Below, one piece after another: positions 25,542 to 33,526 of a stretch of DNA of 64,000 nt; the stretch's first letter is position 1, and every line of letters begins with the position of its first letter. A program made the position numbers and the translations under genes. The notes beneath the pieces are model-generated. The model did no database searches. It was not told the DNA's origin and saw only the letters and a program-made list of their open reading frames with translations. Source of the DNA: Caldilineales bacterium (GTDB lineage: Bacteria > Chloroflexota > Anaerolineae > J102); NCBI GenBank assembly GCA_019695115.1, contig JAIBAP010000005.1, positions 92,320 to 156,319 on the forward strand. The letters are read 5' to 3'.

Positions 25542-25548
25542 GGGTTTC

Positions 25549-25597
25549 GTGGTGCGTGTTTCGTGTTCCGTGGTGCGTGTTCCGTGGTGCGTGTTCT
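25549..25597 (-). repeat. Heptamer tandem array in the trmD leader (seven units)
   Basis: Seven heptamers in strict register. Read along the trmD mRNA they are GGAACAC, GCACCAC and GAAACAC types. The array ends seven bases before the trmD ATG. Confidence 0.88.
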
Positions 25598-25821
25598 GGG
25601 GGGCGGGGTGCGGGCGCTGTTGGCTCGCCAATCATAGCCCAGTCGTAGCAGCCGCCCAAATCGCCCTGGCTGCGCCTCTGCCGCCTGCCGCCGGCGGCCC
25701 ACACCACACCCTCACCCCCGCCGCTTTCTCCCTTCCCAATCGCACCCATTACAATAGCCCTCCCCCCTCCCTGCGTCCCTCCGTCTCCCCCTCCCTGCGT
25801 CCCCCCTCCCTGCGTCCCCCC

Positions 25822-28491
25822 ATGCCCCTCCGTCTGCTCACCCTCTGCCTCCTCATCCTGCTCCTGGCCGCGTGCAACCCCCAGGTCGAACCCACCCTGC
25901 CGCCGCCCACCCCCACCAGCAGCGCCCCGGCCGAGACGCCGGCTCCCACCGCCACCCAGCCGGAACCCTCCCCCACCCTGCCCCCGGCCACAGCCACCCC
26001 CGCACCGCCGCCCACCCCGGCCGCCATCTTCGTCGGCCTCAGCGCCAACATCCCCGCCGAGCTACGCGGTCAACTGGAAACCGTCTTCGGCCAGCCCGAC
26101 CTCCTGCCGGGCGGCCAGACCGTGGAGAAGCAAGAAAGCGCGGGCGCAGGCGCCAACTTCGTGGCTTTTGCGCCCCTGGCCGCGAGCGAGGGTGAGAAAC
26201 TGGCCGAGCGCGTCTACGCTGTCGTCGCGCCCTTCGCCACCGTGCGCGACGAGATCACCCTGGACGAGTTGACAACGCGCTGGTCGGGCGCAGGCGATGG
26301 CTCAGTATTCGCCAGCGAAGACGCCGCCCTGGCCCTCGGACCCGTCTTCGCCAGCCTCCCCGCCCAGATCGTCCCCGCTGCCGACCTACCCGCCCGCCTG
26401 GCCGCCGAACCGGGCAGCCTGGGCATCCTCCCCTTCGAGGAACTCGACCCCACCTACAAAGTCCTGGCCGTCGATGGCGTCAACCCGCTCGACAACCGCC
26501 TGCAACCGGAAACCTACCCCCTGACCGTCGCCCTCGCCCTCACCGGCCCCGACGCCGCCGAACTGGCCCCGGCCCTGCGCGCCGCCATCGCCCCCGCCAC
26601 CAACCGCGACCCCAGCCGCCTGACGGCCCTGGTCATGACCGGCGTCACCGCCATGTCGCGCGGGACGGCCAAGAAAATGGAGGAAAAAGGCTACACCTAT
26701 CCAGCCCAGGTCATCTCCGCCACCCTCGCCGCCGCCGACATCACCCATGTCAGCAACGAAGTCCCCTTCATCGACGGCTGCAAGGTCAACGACACCTACA
26801 TGAACCTGGTGCTGTGCTCCGACTATCCCTACTGGCAGGCGCTGCAGGCCATCGGCACGGACATCGTTGGGCTGAGCGGCAACCATGTCAACGATTTCGG
26901 TCGCGATGGGGCGCGGGAGTCGCTGCAATTCTACCGCGACCGCGGCATCCCCATCTATGGCAGCGGCCTGAACGAGACCGAAGCCTGCCAGCCGCTGCTG
27001 TGGGAAGACCACGGCAACACCTTCGCCTTCCTGGCCGCCCTGGCCTGGTGGCCGGATTCGGCCTGGGCCACCGCCGACAAACCCGGCGCCTGCTATTTTT
27101 ATGACAACTACGACCCGATCATCGCCCAGATCGGCGAATTGAGCCAGACGGTGGATATCGTCGCCGTCGAGCTGCAATACCACGAAACCTACAACCCCTG
27201 GCCCATCCCCGAACAAGTGGAGGAATTCCGGGCCTTGCGCGCAGCCGGGGCCGACATCGTCACCGGGGTGCAGAGCCACGTCCCCCAGGCCAGCGAACCC
27301 TACGGAACCAGCGATGCGGGCGGGCCGGGCATCATCAACTACGGCCTCGGCAACCTCTTCTTCGACCAGATGCAGGATTGGGACACCCGCACCGAACTCA
27401 TCGCCCGCCACACCATCTACGACGGCCGCCTGCTCAGCACCGAACTCCTGACCACCATCCTCGAAGATTTCGCCCAACCGCGCTGGGCCACGCCCGCAGA
27501 ACGGGCCGACCTCCTCCGCCGCGTCTTCGATGCCGCGCCCAAACGCCCCGCCGCTGGTCAAAGCCAACTGCCCTCGGCCCGCCCCACCCTGGCCCCGCTG
27601 GCTGAACCGGAGGCAGCGACGCCCACACCCGAAAGCGCCCCGGTCACAACCACCGTCCCCGCCGCCACCACTGCCTTCCTCGCCCAACCCACCGCCCTCC
27701 TGGCCTGGCCCACGCCCTCCCCAGCGCCAGAGGACCACTACCTACTCGGCCGGCCCACCGCCCCCACCGCCAACCAGATCCCCGGCCCCATCTACACCTT
27801 CGGCGACACGCAAAGCGGCCGGCGGCGCCCGCATCATGGCGTCGATGTCCCCAACCCGCTGGCCACCCCGGTTCTGGCTCCGGCTGATGCCACCATCTAC
27901 TACGCCGGGCCAGACCAGCCCCCGCACATCTTCGGCCCCCGCCCCGACTTCTTCGGCAACACCGTTGTCTTCCGGCTGGATGCCGTCTGGCGCGACCAGC
28001 CGGTCTACGTCCTCTACGGCCATCTCAACACCATCGCCGTGCAGACGGGCGAACGCGTGACGACCGGGCAGCCGGTGGGCGCGGTAGGGATGACCGGCAT
28101 CGCCATCGGCCCGCACACACACATCGAGGTGCGATTGGGCAGCCCTGATTTTGGCAACTCCCACAACCCCGGCCTCTGGCTCAGGCCGCTGGCTGGGGCA
28201 GGCACGGTGGCCGGACAGCTGGTCACGCCCGAGGGCCGCGCCTGGACGGGGCTGAACATCCTCCTCTACCGGCTGGAGGAAGGCGGCGCCCGGCTGGTGC
28301 GGGTGCTCCCCACCTATGCCAACGACCCCGACCTGCGCCCCGACCCCGAATGGGCCGAGACCTTCGTCGGCGCCGACCTGCCTGCGGGCGACTACGAGCT
28401 GGCCTTCAAGCTCCTGGGGAAGGTCTATCGTGGCCGGCTGACGGTGGAGCCGGGCAAGACCAGCTACCAACGCTTCGTCGTCCCGGCGTAA
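25822..28491 (+). CDS. Lipoprotein with CapA-like phosphoesterase domain and C-terminal M23 peptidase
   Basis: An 889-residue exported lipoprotein. The signal peptide ends in the lipobox LLLAAC, followed by a Pro/Thr linker (to about 68). Residues 70-270 resemble a substrate-binding region. The CapA (poly-gamma-glutamate synthesis) domain spans about 270-560: ITHVSNEVPF (NE), VGLSGNHVNDFG (NH and D) and VTGVQSHVPQ. The canonical GD of the first motif reads TGVTAMSRG, so the metal site may be altered. After a second Thr/Pro linker (about 590-650), an M23 domain (660-790) has HHGVDV and HTHIEV zinc motifs. A small beta domain (795-889) ends the protein. The start codon sits directly before the signal peptide; upstream codons are repeat-encoded. 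It probably remodels or anchors wall polymer. Confidence 0.85.
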   Translation: MPLRLLTLCLLILLLAACNPQVEPTLPPPTPTSSAPAETPAPTATQPEPSPTLPPATATPAPPPTPAAIFVGLSANIPAELRGQLETVFGQPDLLPGGQTVEKQESAGAGANFVAFAPLAASEGEKLAERVYAVVAPFATVRDEITLDELTTRWSGAGDGSVFASEDAALALGPVFASLPAQIVPAADLPARLAAEPGSLGILPFEELDPTYKVLAVDGVNPLDNRLQPETYPLTVALALTGPDAAELAPALRAAIAPATNRDPSRLTALVMTGVTAMSRGTAKKMEEKGYTYPAQVISATLAAADITHVSNEVPFIDGCKVNDTYMNLVLCSDYPYWQALQAIGTDIVGLSGNHVNDFGRDGARESLQFYRDRGIPIYGSGLNETEACQPLLWEDHGNTFAFLAALAWWPDSAWATADKPGACYFYDNYDPIIAQIGELSQTVDIVAVELQYHETYNPWPIPEQVEEFRALRAAGADIVTGVQSHVPQASEPYGTSDAGGPGIINYGLGNLFFDQMQDWDTRTELIARHTIYDGRLLSTELLTTILEDFAQPRWATPAERADLLRRVFDAAPKRPAAGQSQLPSARPTLAPLAEPEAATPTPESAPVTTTVPAATTAFLAQPTALLAWPTPSPAPEDHYLLGRPTAPTANQIPGPIYTFGDTQSGRRRPHHGVDVPNPLATPVLAPADATIYYAGPDQPPHIFGPRPDFFGNTVVFRLDAVWRDQPVYVLYGHLNTIAVQTGERVTTGQPVGAVGMTGIAIGPHTHIEVRLGSPDFGNSHNPGLWLRPLAGAGTVAGQLVTPEGRAWTGLNILLYRLEEGGARLVRVLPTYANDPDLRPDPEWAETFVGADLPAGDYELAFKLLGKVYRGRLTVEPGKTSYQRFVVPA

Positions 28492-28572
28492 TCAGGGTAC
28501 GCGGATAAACGCGGATGAACGCGGATATTTTTTTTCTTGGTTTCATTCGCATTTCTCCGCGCAAATCCGCGT

Positions 28573-28731
28573 ACCAATTGCAATCATATAGGCTTCTATC
28601 CGCGTTTCTCCGCGTTCATCCGCGTACCAATTGCAGTTATATAGGGTTTTATCCGCGTCCCTCCGCGTTCATCCGCGTACCAATTGCAGTTAAATAGGGT
28701 TTTATCCGCGTCCCTCCGCGTTCATCCGCGT
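28573..28731. repeat. 53-bp tandem array (three units)
   Basis: Units start at 28573, 28626 and 28679 with an exact 53-bp period; the last two are nearly identical. Each carries ACCAATTGCA and two ATCCGCGT words. The inverse words ACGCGGAT occur just before the array (28499-28527), so the region can fold back. The third unit encodes the final residues (VRG) and stop of the glycosyltransferase gene at 28722. Confidence 0.9.
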
Positions 28732-30005
28732 ACCACAACCAACTCAATTGCCTGAGCCGCGTGTTCGGCCCCGCCCAGGCCGGCCATCTCGGCCGCCCAC
28801 CACTCGGCGCTGGTGCAAAAGGAGGGGTCGCCGAGCAACTGCGAGACCAGCACCGGCGCGCGGGCCAGGTCGAAATCGGCCGGGCGGACGCCATAGCCCA
28901 CGCCTGCCTGCGTCACGCGCCCGGCTTGGGGCAACTGATCGCCGGCGTGGGGAACGACGATCTGGGGCAGGCCATGCACCAGGGCGGCATGGGTGGTGCC
29001 GACCCCGCCGTGGTGGATGATGGCCGCCAGCCGCGGGAAGACGGCGCCGTACTCGACCCATTCACTCACCCGAACCCCCTCCGGCAGCCCGGCCGGCCTG
29101 GCCCCGCCCCGGCCCAGCACCAACCACGGCTGCGCTCCGGCTTGGATCACGGCCCCGGCGGCAATGCGAAAAAAGGCATCGTCATGGTTGAAGGTCGAAC
29201 CCAGGGTGATCAGCACCAGAGGCGGCGCGGATTCCGGCGCGGGAGACGCCAACGCCGAACCGCCGCAGAAAACCGTCTGCTCGCCCACCGCCGTCAGGTC
29301 GGCATACCACCCGCGGCAGAAGAAATCGAGATGCAGGTGGGGTGAAGAAGGCGTCCCGCGCGCCCGGTCCCAGTAGTCGCCCGCGACCCCGGCCATCTCG
29401 CGCAGCCGGGCGATGGCCTCTGCGGCCGGGCCGCGAATAGCGGCCGGGGGGCCGGGAACGGCGGCTGGGGGGCCGGGAACGGCGGCTGGGGGGCCGGGAA
29501 CGGCGGCTGGGGGGCCGGGAACGGCGGCTGGGGGGAGGGCCGGACGGCCGATCACCACCAGCGGCAGCCCTGCTCTTTCGGCCAGGAGCGCGCCCGCAGC
29601 CACGAACGGCTCGATCAGGACGGCGTCGGGGCGGAAGCCATCCGCCACGGCGCTGAATGCAGCCAACGCCGGCCCCACCGCCTCGGTTTGCAGCCACACC
29701 GCCAGCCCACGCGCCCGTCGCACCTGCTCGCGTTCCTCGGCCCCAAGATCCGGCGGCAAGGGCGGCAGGTGGCCGTGCCAGCCGGTGGAGGCAACGGCGA
29801 CGAAACGCACGCCCGCTGCAACCACGCTTGCCGCCACCTCCGGGCCGCTGGCCCACAGCACCTCATGCCCGCGCCGGGCCAGCGCCGCCGCCGTCGCCAG
29901 ATAGCCGCCCCAATCCAGGTGGCCGGGGAAGGGATGGGAGAGGCAGAGAAAGCGCAAGGGAAGAAATGCGGATTCGGATTGCGAAATGCGAAATCCGTCG
30001 CTCAC
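28722..30005 (-). CDS. Family 1 (MGT/UGT-like) glycosyltransferase
   Basis: A 427-residue GT-B enzyme of the macrolide/glycolipid glycosyltransferase type. The N-terminal fold begins LRFLCLSHPFPGHLDWGG; the donor-binding motif is HHGGVGTTHAALVHGLPQIVVPHAGDQ. Between the lobes is a repeated PPAAVPG segment (about 160-187) from a 21-bp minisatellite, followed by GPPAAIRGPAAEA. The substrate may be a carotenoid, lipid or polyketide. The GTG start at 30005 overlaps the stop of the CBS gene (GTGA), which argues for coupling; however, the first 16 residues resemble translated intergenic repeat, and a TTG at residue 17 is an alternative. The C-terminus lies in the 53-bp repeat. Confidence 0.82.
   Translation of the reverse strand: MSDGFRISQSESAFLPLRFLCLSHPFPGHLDWGGYLATAAALARRGHEVLWASGPEVAASVVAAGVRFVAVASTGWHGHLPPLPPDLGAEEREQVRRARGLAVWLQTEAVGPALAAFSAVADGFRPDAVLIEPFVAAGALLAERAGLPLVVIGRPALPPAAVPGPPAAVPGPPAAVPGPPAAVPGPPAAIRGPAAEAIARLREMAGVAGDYWDRARGTPSSPHLHLDFFCRGWYADLTAVGEQTVFCGGSALASPAPESAPPLVLITLGSTFNHDDAFFRIAAGAVIQAGAQPWLVLGRGGARPAGLPEGVRVSEWVEYGAVFPRLAAIIHHGGVGTTHAALVHGLPQIVVPHAGDQLPQAGRVTQAGVGYGVRPADFDLARAPVLVSQLLGDPSFCTSAEWWAAEMAGLGGAEHAAQAIELVVVRG
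29446..29529 (-). repeat. 21-bp coding minisatellite (four units)
   Basis: Four perfect 21-bp units encode PPAAVPG four times within the glycosyltransferase. Being a multiple of three, copy-number change would keep the frame and only vary the inter-lobe linker. Confidence 0.92.
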
Positions 30006-30586
30006 GTCGTGCGGATGTCCATGACTTCGACGCTGAGGTCGGAGAGGATGTCTTCGACCTCGCGCTGGGTCATGTCCCGGATCTTCATCATCACCAGTTC
30101 CGTGTCAGGGTCGGGTGTGCCGACTGTGACCATGCTGATGAAGATGCCGCCGGCATTGGTGATGGCATTGGTGAGGTCGGCCAACATGCCGCGCATCTCC
30201 GGCACCAGCAGCGTCACTCGCACCCCGCGCTGGCGGGCGCCCATGGCCTCGACCGCCAACCGGAAGAGGTCGGTCTGGGTGATGATACCCGCCAGATGGC
30301 CGTCGACCATCACCGGCAGCGAACTGACCTTGTTATCGGCCATCACCCGCGCCGCCTCCTCGATGGGCATGTCGGGCCGGGCCGTGGCCGGGTTGCGCAC
30401 CATGCAGTGCTTGACCGGGCCTTCGCCCATGAGGTGATGGGCATCGACGATGCCCACCAGTTTCTCGCCCTCCATCACCGGCACGCGGCGGAAATCGGAG
30501 ACGGCCAGCAGCTGCCGCACCTCGGCCACCGTGCAGTTCGATTGCACGGTAACAACATTTTGGGTCATAAAATCGCTTACAAGCAT
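30002..30586 (-). CDS. CBS-domain pair with C-terminal ACT domain (AcuB-like)
   Basis: A 194-residue cytoplasmic regulator. CBS1 (about 1-58) begins MLVSDFMTQNVVTVQSNCTVAEV, CBS2 (about 62-115) begins CMVRNPATARPDMPIEEA, and the ACT domain (about 122-190) has RVTLLVPEMRGMLADLTNAITNAGG. CBS pairs bind adenosyl nucleotides and ACT domains bind amino acids; this architecture is shared with AcuB-like proteins. The ATG at 30586 has GAGG five bases upstream. It is coupled by a four-base overlap to the glycosyltransferase gene. Target unknown. Confidence 0.88.
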   Translation of the reverse strand: MLVSDFMTQNVVTVQSNCTVAEVRQLLAVSDFRRVPVMEGEKLVGIVDAHHLMGEGPVKHCMVRNPATARPDMPIEEAARVMADNKVSSLPVMVDGHLAGIITQTDLFRLAVEAMGARQRGVRVTLLVPEMRGMLADLTNAITNAGGIFISMVTVGTPDPDTELVMMKIRDMTQREVEDILSDLSVEVMDIRTT

Positions 30587-30608
30587 GGTTTCCTCACAAA
30601 AGGGTAAG

Positions 30609-30775
30609 TTCGGATTGCGAATTTCGGATTGCGAATTTCGGATTTCGGACTGCGAATTGCGCCTCACGTTTCACGGAACACGTTTCACGCCTCACGTTTC
30701 ACACCTCACGTTTCACGGAACACGTTTCACGCCTCACGCCTCACGTTTCACGGAACACATTTCACGCCTCACGCC
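30609..30775. repeat. 14-mer repeat followed by sixteen heptamers
   Basis: Positions 30609-30658 hold TTCGGATTGCGAAT-type 14-mers. Positions 30664-30775 hold sixteen heptamers in unbroken register (TCACGTT, TCACGGA, ACACGTT, TCACGCC, TCACACC). The array provides the stop codon of the phosphodiesterase-like gene (30769). A 14-mer-like stretch recurs at about 29962-29996 in the start of the GT1 gene. Confidence 0.9.
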
Positions 30776-31653
30776 CCGAACGCATCTTGCGCCAGCTCTG
30801 GTCGGGCGGTGACGATGCCATCGGCGCCCAGGGCCAGCAGGCGGCTGATCTCGGCCGGGTCGTCCACGCCGCTGAAGAAGATCTTCTGGTTGAGGGCGTG
30901 GACGCTGGCGATAAAACGCGGGCTATCATAGCGAAAGCGACCGGCCCTCACCGGCGTCTCGTAGACATCGCCCAAAGCACGGTGCAGGCCGATCAGCCCG
31001 AAGCTCTGCAACAACGAGAAGGTGCGCAATTCGTTACGGCCAACGACCGTGGCCACATCAGGCGAGAGGCGGCGAAAGCGGCGCAGGACGTCCTCGTGTG
31101 GGCTGCCCACGATCACCCGATCCTGGGCCTGGGCAGCGATGATGGCATTGGTGAGCCGCTCCGCCGCCGCCAGGGAGTCGTCCTGCAAGGCGATTTGTAA
31201 CCGTGCGCTGGGAAAGGCCGCCATCACCTCGGCCAGAGTCGAAAGCGTCACGCCTTTGCTGCGGTAGGGATAGGTGATGCCGCCGTCGGGGATGAAGCGA
31301 AAACCTGCGTCCAGGGCCTTGATCTGGGCCAGGGTCAAGTCGCTGACCTTGCCAGCGCCGTCGGTGGTGCGATCGACCGTCTCATCGCGCAGGACGATCA
31401 ACTCGCCATCGGCGCTGAGCCGGACGTCGAGCGCCAGGACATCGGCGCCCAGGTCGAGCGCGGTCTGGAAGGCGGCCAGGGTGTTTTCGGGTGCCAGGGA
31501 TGCCGCCCCGCCTTGCGCCACCAGCATGGCCTCGGCGGACTGCAAGGCCGGGCGGCCGGCGCGCGGGGCCACGGTGATGGCCCGGTGCAGGCTGAACATC
31601 AGAAAGAAGATGACGACCGAGGCGAGCAGGCGCAGAAAGATGTCGCGGCTCAT
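30769..31653 (-). CDS. Degenerate membrane-anchored glycerophosphodiester phosphodiesterase
   Basis: A 294-residue GDPD-fold (TIM-barrel) protein with an N-terminal TM anchor (about 7-26). The family scaffold is clear: APENTLAAFQTALDLGADV, LSADGELIVL and DETVDRTTDG, ending with LLALGADGIVTARPE. The catalytic and metal residues are mostly gone. The HRG motif reads QGG (residues 47-49), the Glu before the LDV strand is Ala74, the His of the HD motif is Arg89 (LRD), and the later metal Glu strand reads LQIALQDD. It is therefore probably a non-catalytic member used for binding or signalling. It has a TGCTATAAT promoter so close that the mRNA may be leaderless. Confidence 0.82.
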   Translation of the reverse strand: MSRDIFLRLLASVVIFFLMFSLHRAITVAPRAGRPALQSAEAMLVAQGGAASLAPENTLAAFQTALDLGADVLALDVRLSADGELIVLRDETVDRTTDGAGKVSDLTLAQIKALDAGFRFIPDGGITYPYRSKGVTLSTLAEVMAAFPSARLQIALQDDSLAAAERLTNAIIAAQAQDRVIVGSPHEDVLRRFRRLSPDVATVVGRNELRTFSLLQSFGLIGLHRALGDVYETPVRAGRFRYDSPRFIASVHALNQKIFFSGVDDPAEISRLLALGADGIVTARPELAQDAFGA

Positions 31654-31659
31654 GGGCAG

Positions 31660-31668
31660 ATTATAGCA
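31660..31668 (-). promoter_or_regulatory. Extended -10 promoter giving a probable leaderless mRNA
   Basis: A perfect leftward TGCTATAAT ends six bases before the ATG at 31653. Transcription starting about seven bases downstream would begin at the start codon itself. Confidence 0.65.
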
Positions 31669-31752
31669 CCGATCATGTCGCGATGCGTTATCGACGCAGC
31701 CTCGTGGCCCGAACCGGGCGGAGTTGGGCGCGGGCCGGCGCTGCCTCAGCGT

Positions 31753-33498
31753 TCAGGGCTGCGTCAGGCGCAGGACGACGCTGGAGGCAGCGGGGATCTC
31801 GACGTAGGGAACGTAGTCGGCGAAGCCGCCGGCCGGCGTGGCCGTGAAGGCGGCAGGGTTGGCCGGGCCGAGGATGACTTCCACGTTCAACGGGCCGCGG
31901 AAGGGGCCGGCGGCCAGGTTGAGCTTGTACAAGTCCGCGGTCAAGGGGCGGGGATGCACGTTCACCAGCACCAGGAAGGCCTCGTCCTTATCATAGCGCA
32001 GCAGGCTGAACAGCCGCGGCGTGCCCGGATCGATGATGGCGGTGGCGCCGGTGCGCAGGGCGGCGTGGCTGGCCCGCAGCTGCAGCAAGGTGCGATAGTG
32101 GTTGAGCAGAGAGGCGGGGTCGTTCTGCTGCAAGGCCACGCTGCGCTCCTTCCAGTCGGACGCCGGCGCGCGCCAGGGGAAGATGTCGGAGAAGCCGACC
32201 TTGACCGTGTCGCTATCCCACTGCATGGGCCGGCGGATGTCCTCGTCCGGCTTGACGCCGGTCATGCCGATCTCCTCGCCGTAGTAAAGGAAGGGAATGC
32301 CGGGCGAGGTGAGCAGCATCGTCGCCGCCAGTTTGGCCCGCTCGTCGTCCCGCAGTTGTGAATTCACCCGATCCTGGTCGTGGTTGGTCAGGAAGGTGGC
32401 GTAGCGGCCTTCCGGATAACTGTCCATCACGAATTGCAGGTATTGCAGGGTGGAGTTGGCGATGGGGCCTTGTGCAGCGGTGATGAATTTCGCGGCCAGG
32501 TCGAACTCGAAGGCGCTATCCAGTTCGTTATCCAGATAGGGGATGATGTTGGCGGTATCGGTCCAGGCTTCGCCGACGGTGAAGGCCTCGGGCTTGAGGC
32601 TGCGATAGAAGGCGCCGAAGTCTTTCAGCCAGGCGTGCGTCTGCGGCGAGTTCTCCTGCACCGCGCCCATCTCCACATAGTGCCGCACCGCGTCCAGGCG
32701 GAAGCCATCCACGCCTACCTCGGCCAGCCAGAAGCGAATGACATTGTAGATTTCGTCCCGCACCGCCGGATTGCTCAGGTTCAGATCGGGCATCTGGTCC
32801 CAGAAGATGCCGTAGTAGAAGCGGCCGTTGCTGGCTTTGTGCCACACCGGCTGCCCCCAGGGGCCGCGGAAGCCGGGGTTGTCATCGCTCCACACATACC
32901 AATCGGCGTAGGCCGGGTCGCCGGCCAGGGATTTCTGGAACCAGGGATGCTGGATGCTGCTGTGGTTGATCACCAAGTCGATGATGACGTGGATGCCACG
33001 TTCATGGGCCGCGGCCACGAACTGGCGGAAGTCGTCCATGGTGCCGTACTGCGGGTTGATGCCGTAGTAATCGGTGATATCGTAGCCGTGGTAGCTGGGC
33101 GAGGGGTGGATGGGCATCAGCCAGAGGCCGGTGATGCCCAGATCGGTTGTGGTGGCCGGGTCGCCATCGTTGAGATAGTCCAGTTTCTGGGTCAGGCCGC
33201 GGAAATCGCCGATGCCGTCGCCGTCGCTGTCGTAGAAGCTACGCACGAAAACTTCGTAGAAGATGGCGTCTCGCCACCACGCTTGATCGGTCTCCGCCGG
33301 CGGGGGCAGGGCGGCGGCGGGCTGGGGCGTGGGCGTAGGGGGAGGCTGGGGCGTGGGGGCGATGGCAGCGGTGGTAGGCGTGGCCGGGATCGCCGTCGCC
33401 GTTGGCGCTTGCGCCCGATTGCAGGCAGTCAGCAGGAGGGTCAGGAGCGCGATCAGGCCGATGTCAAATGCTTTGCGATGCATGGGGTGTGTTCTCAT
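31753..33498 (-). CDS. Lipoprotein alpha-amylase (GH13)
   Basis: A 581-residue surface enzyme that should hydrolyse alpha-1,4-glucans outside the cell. The signal peptide ends with lipobox LLLTAC, then a Thr/Pro linker (to about 68). The GH13 barrel follows: IFYEVFVRSFYDSDGDGIGDF (Ca-binding-type start), GLWLMPIHPSPSYHGYDITDY, DLVINHSS, and catalytic GVDGFRLDAVRHY (Asp nucleophile), FTVGEAW (Glu acid/base) and FLTNHDQDR (Asp). The C-terminal beta domain (about 500-581) starts at AIIDPGTPRLFSLLRY. It resembles oligo-1,6-glucosidase or neopullulanase-type amylases. It is the last gene of the maltodextrin locus, 28 bases after the previous one. An ATG five codons further in is an alternative start. 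Confidence 0.92.
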   Translation of the reverse strand: MRTHPMHRKAFDIGLIALLTLLLTACNRAQAPTATAIPATPTTAAIAPTPQPPPTPTPQPAAALPPPAETDQAWWRDAIFYEVFVRSFYDSDGDGIGDFRGLTQKLDYLNDGDPATTTDLGITGLWLMPIHPSPSYHGYDITDYYGINPQYGTMDDFRQFVAAAHERGIHVIIDLVINHSSIQHPWFQKSLAGDPAYADWYVWSDDNPGFRGPWGQPVWHKASNGRFYYGIFWDQMPDLNLSNPAVRDEIYNVIRFWLAEVGVDGFRLDAVRHYVEMGAVQENSPQTHAWLKDFGAFYRSLKPEAFTVGEAWTDTANIIPYLDNELDSAFEFDLAAKFITAAQGPIANSTLQYLQFVMDSYPEGRYATFLTNHDQDRVNSQLRDDERAKLAATMLLTSPGIPFLYYGEEIGMTGVKPDEDIRRPMQWDSDTVKVGFSDIFPWRAPASDWKERSVALQQNDPASLLNHYRTLLQLRASHAALRTGATAIIDPGTPRLFSLLRYDKDEAFLVLVNVHPRPLTADLYKLNLAAGPFRGPLNVEVILGPANPAAFTATPAGGFADYVPYVEIPAASSVVLRLTQP

Positions 33499-33526
33499 GG
33501 GGTTGGCAGACCAGGTGGGGGGCGGA

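Noticed and set aside
28573..28731. CRISPR-like array (53-bp spacing)
   Set aside because: Units are identical throughout, with no unique spacers. The same applies to 58731-58889.
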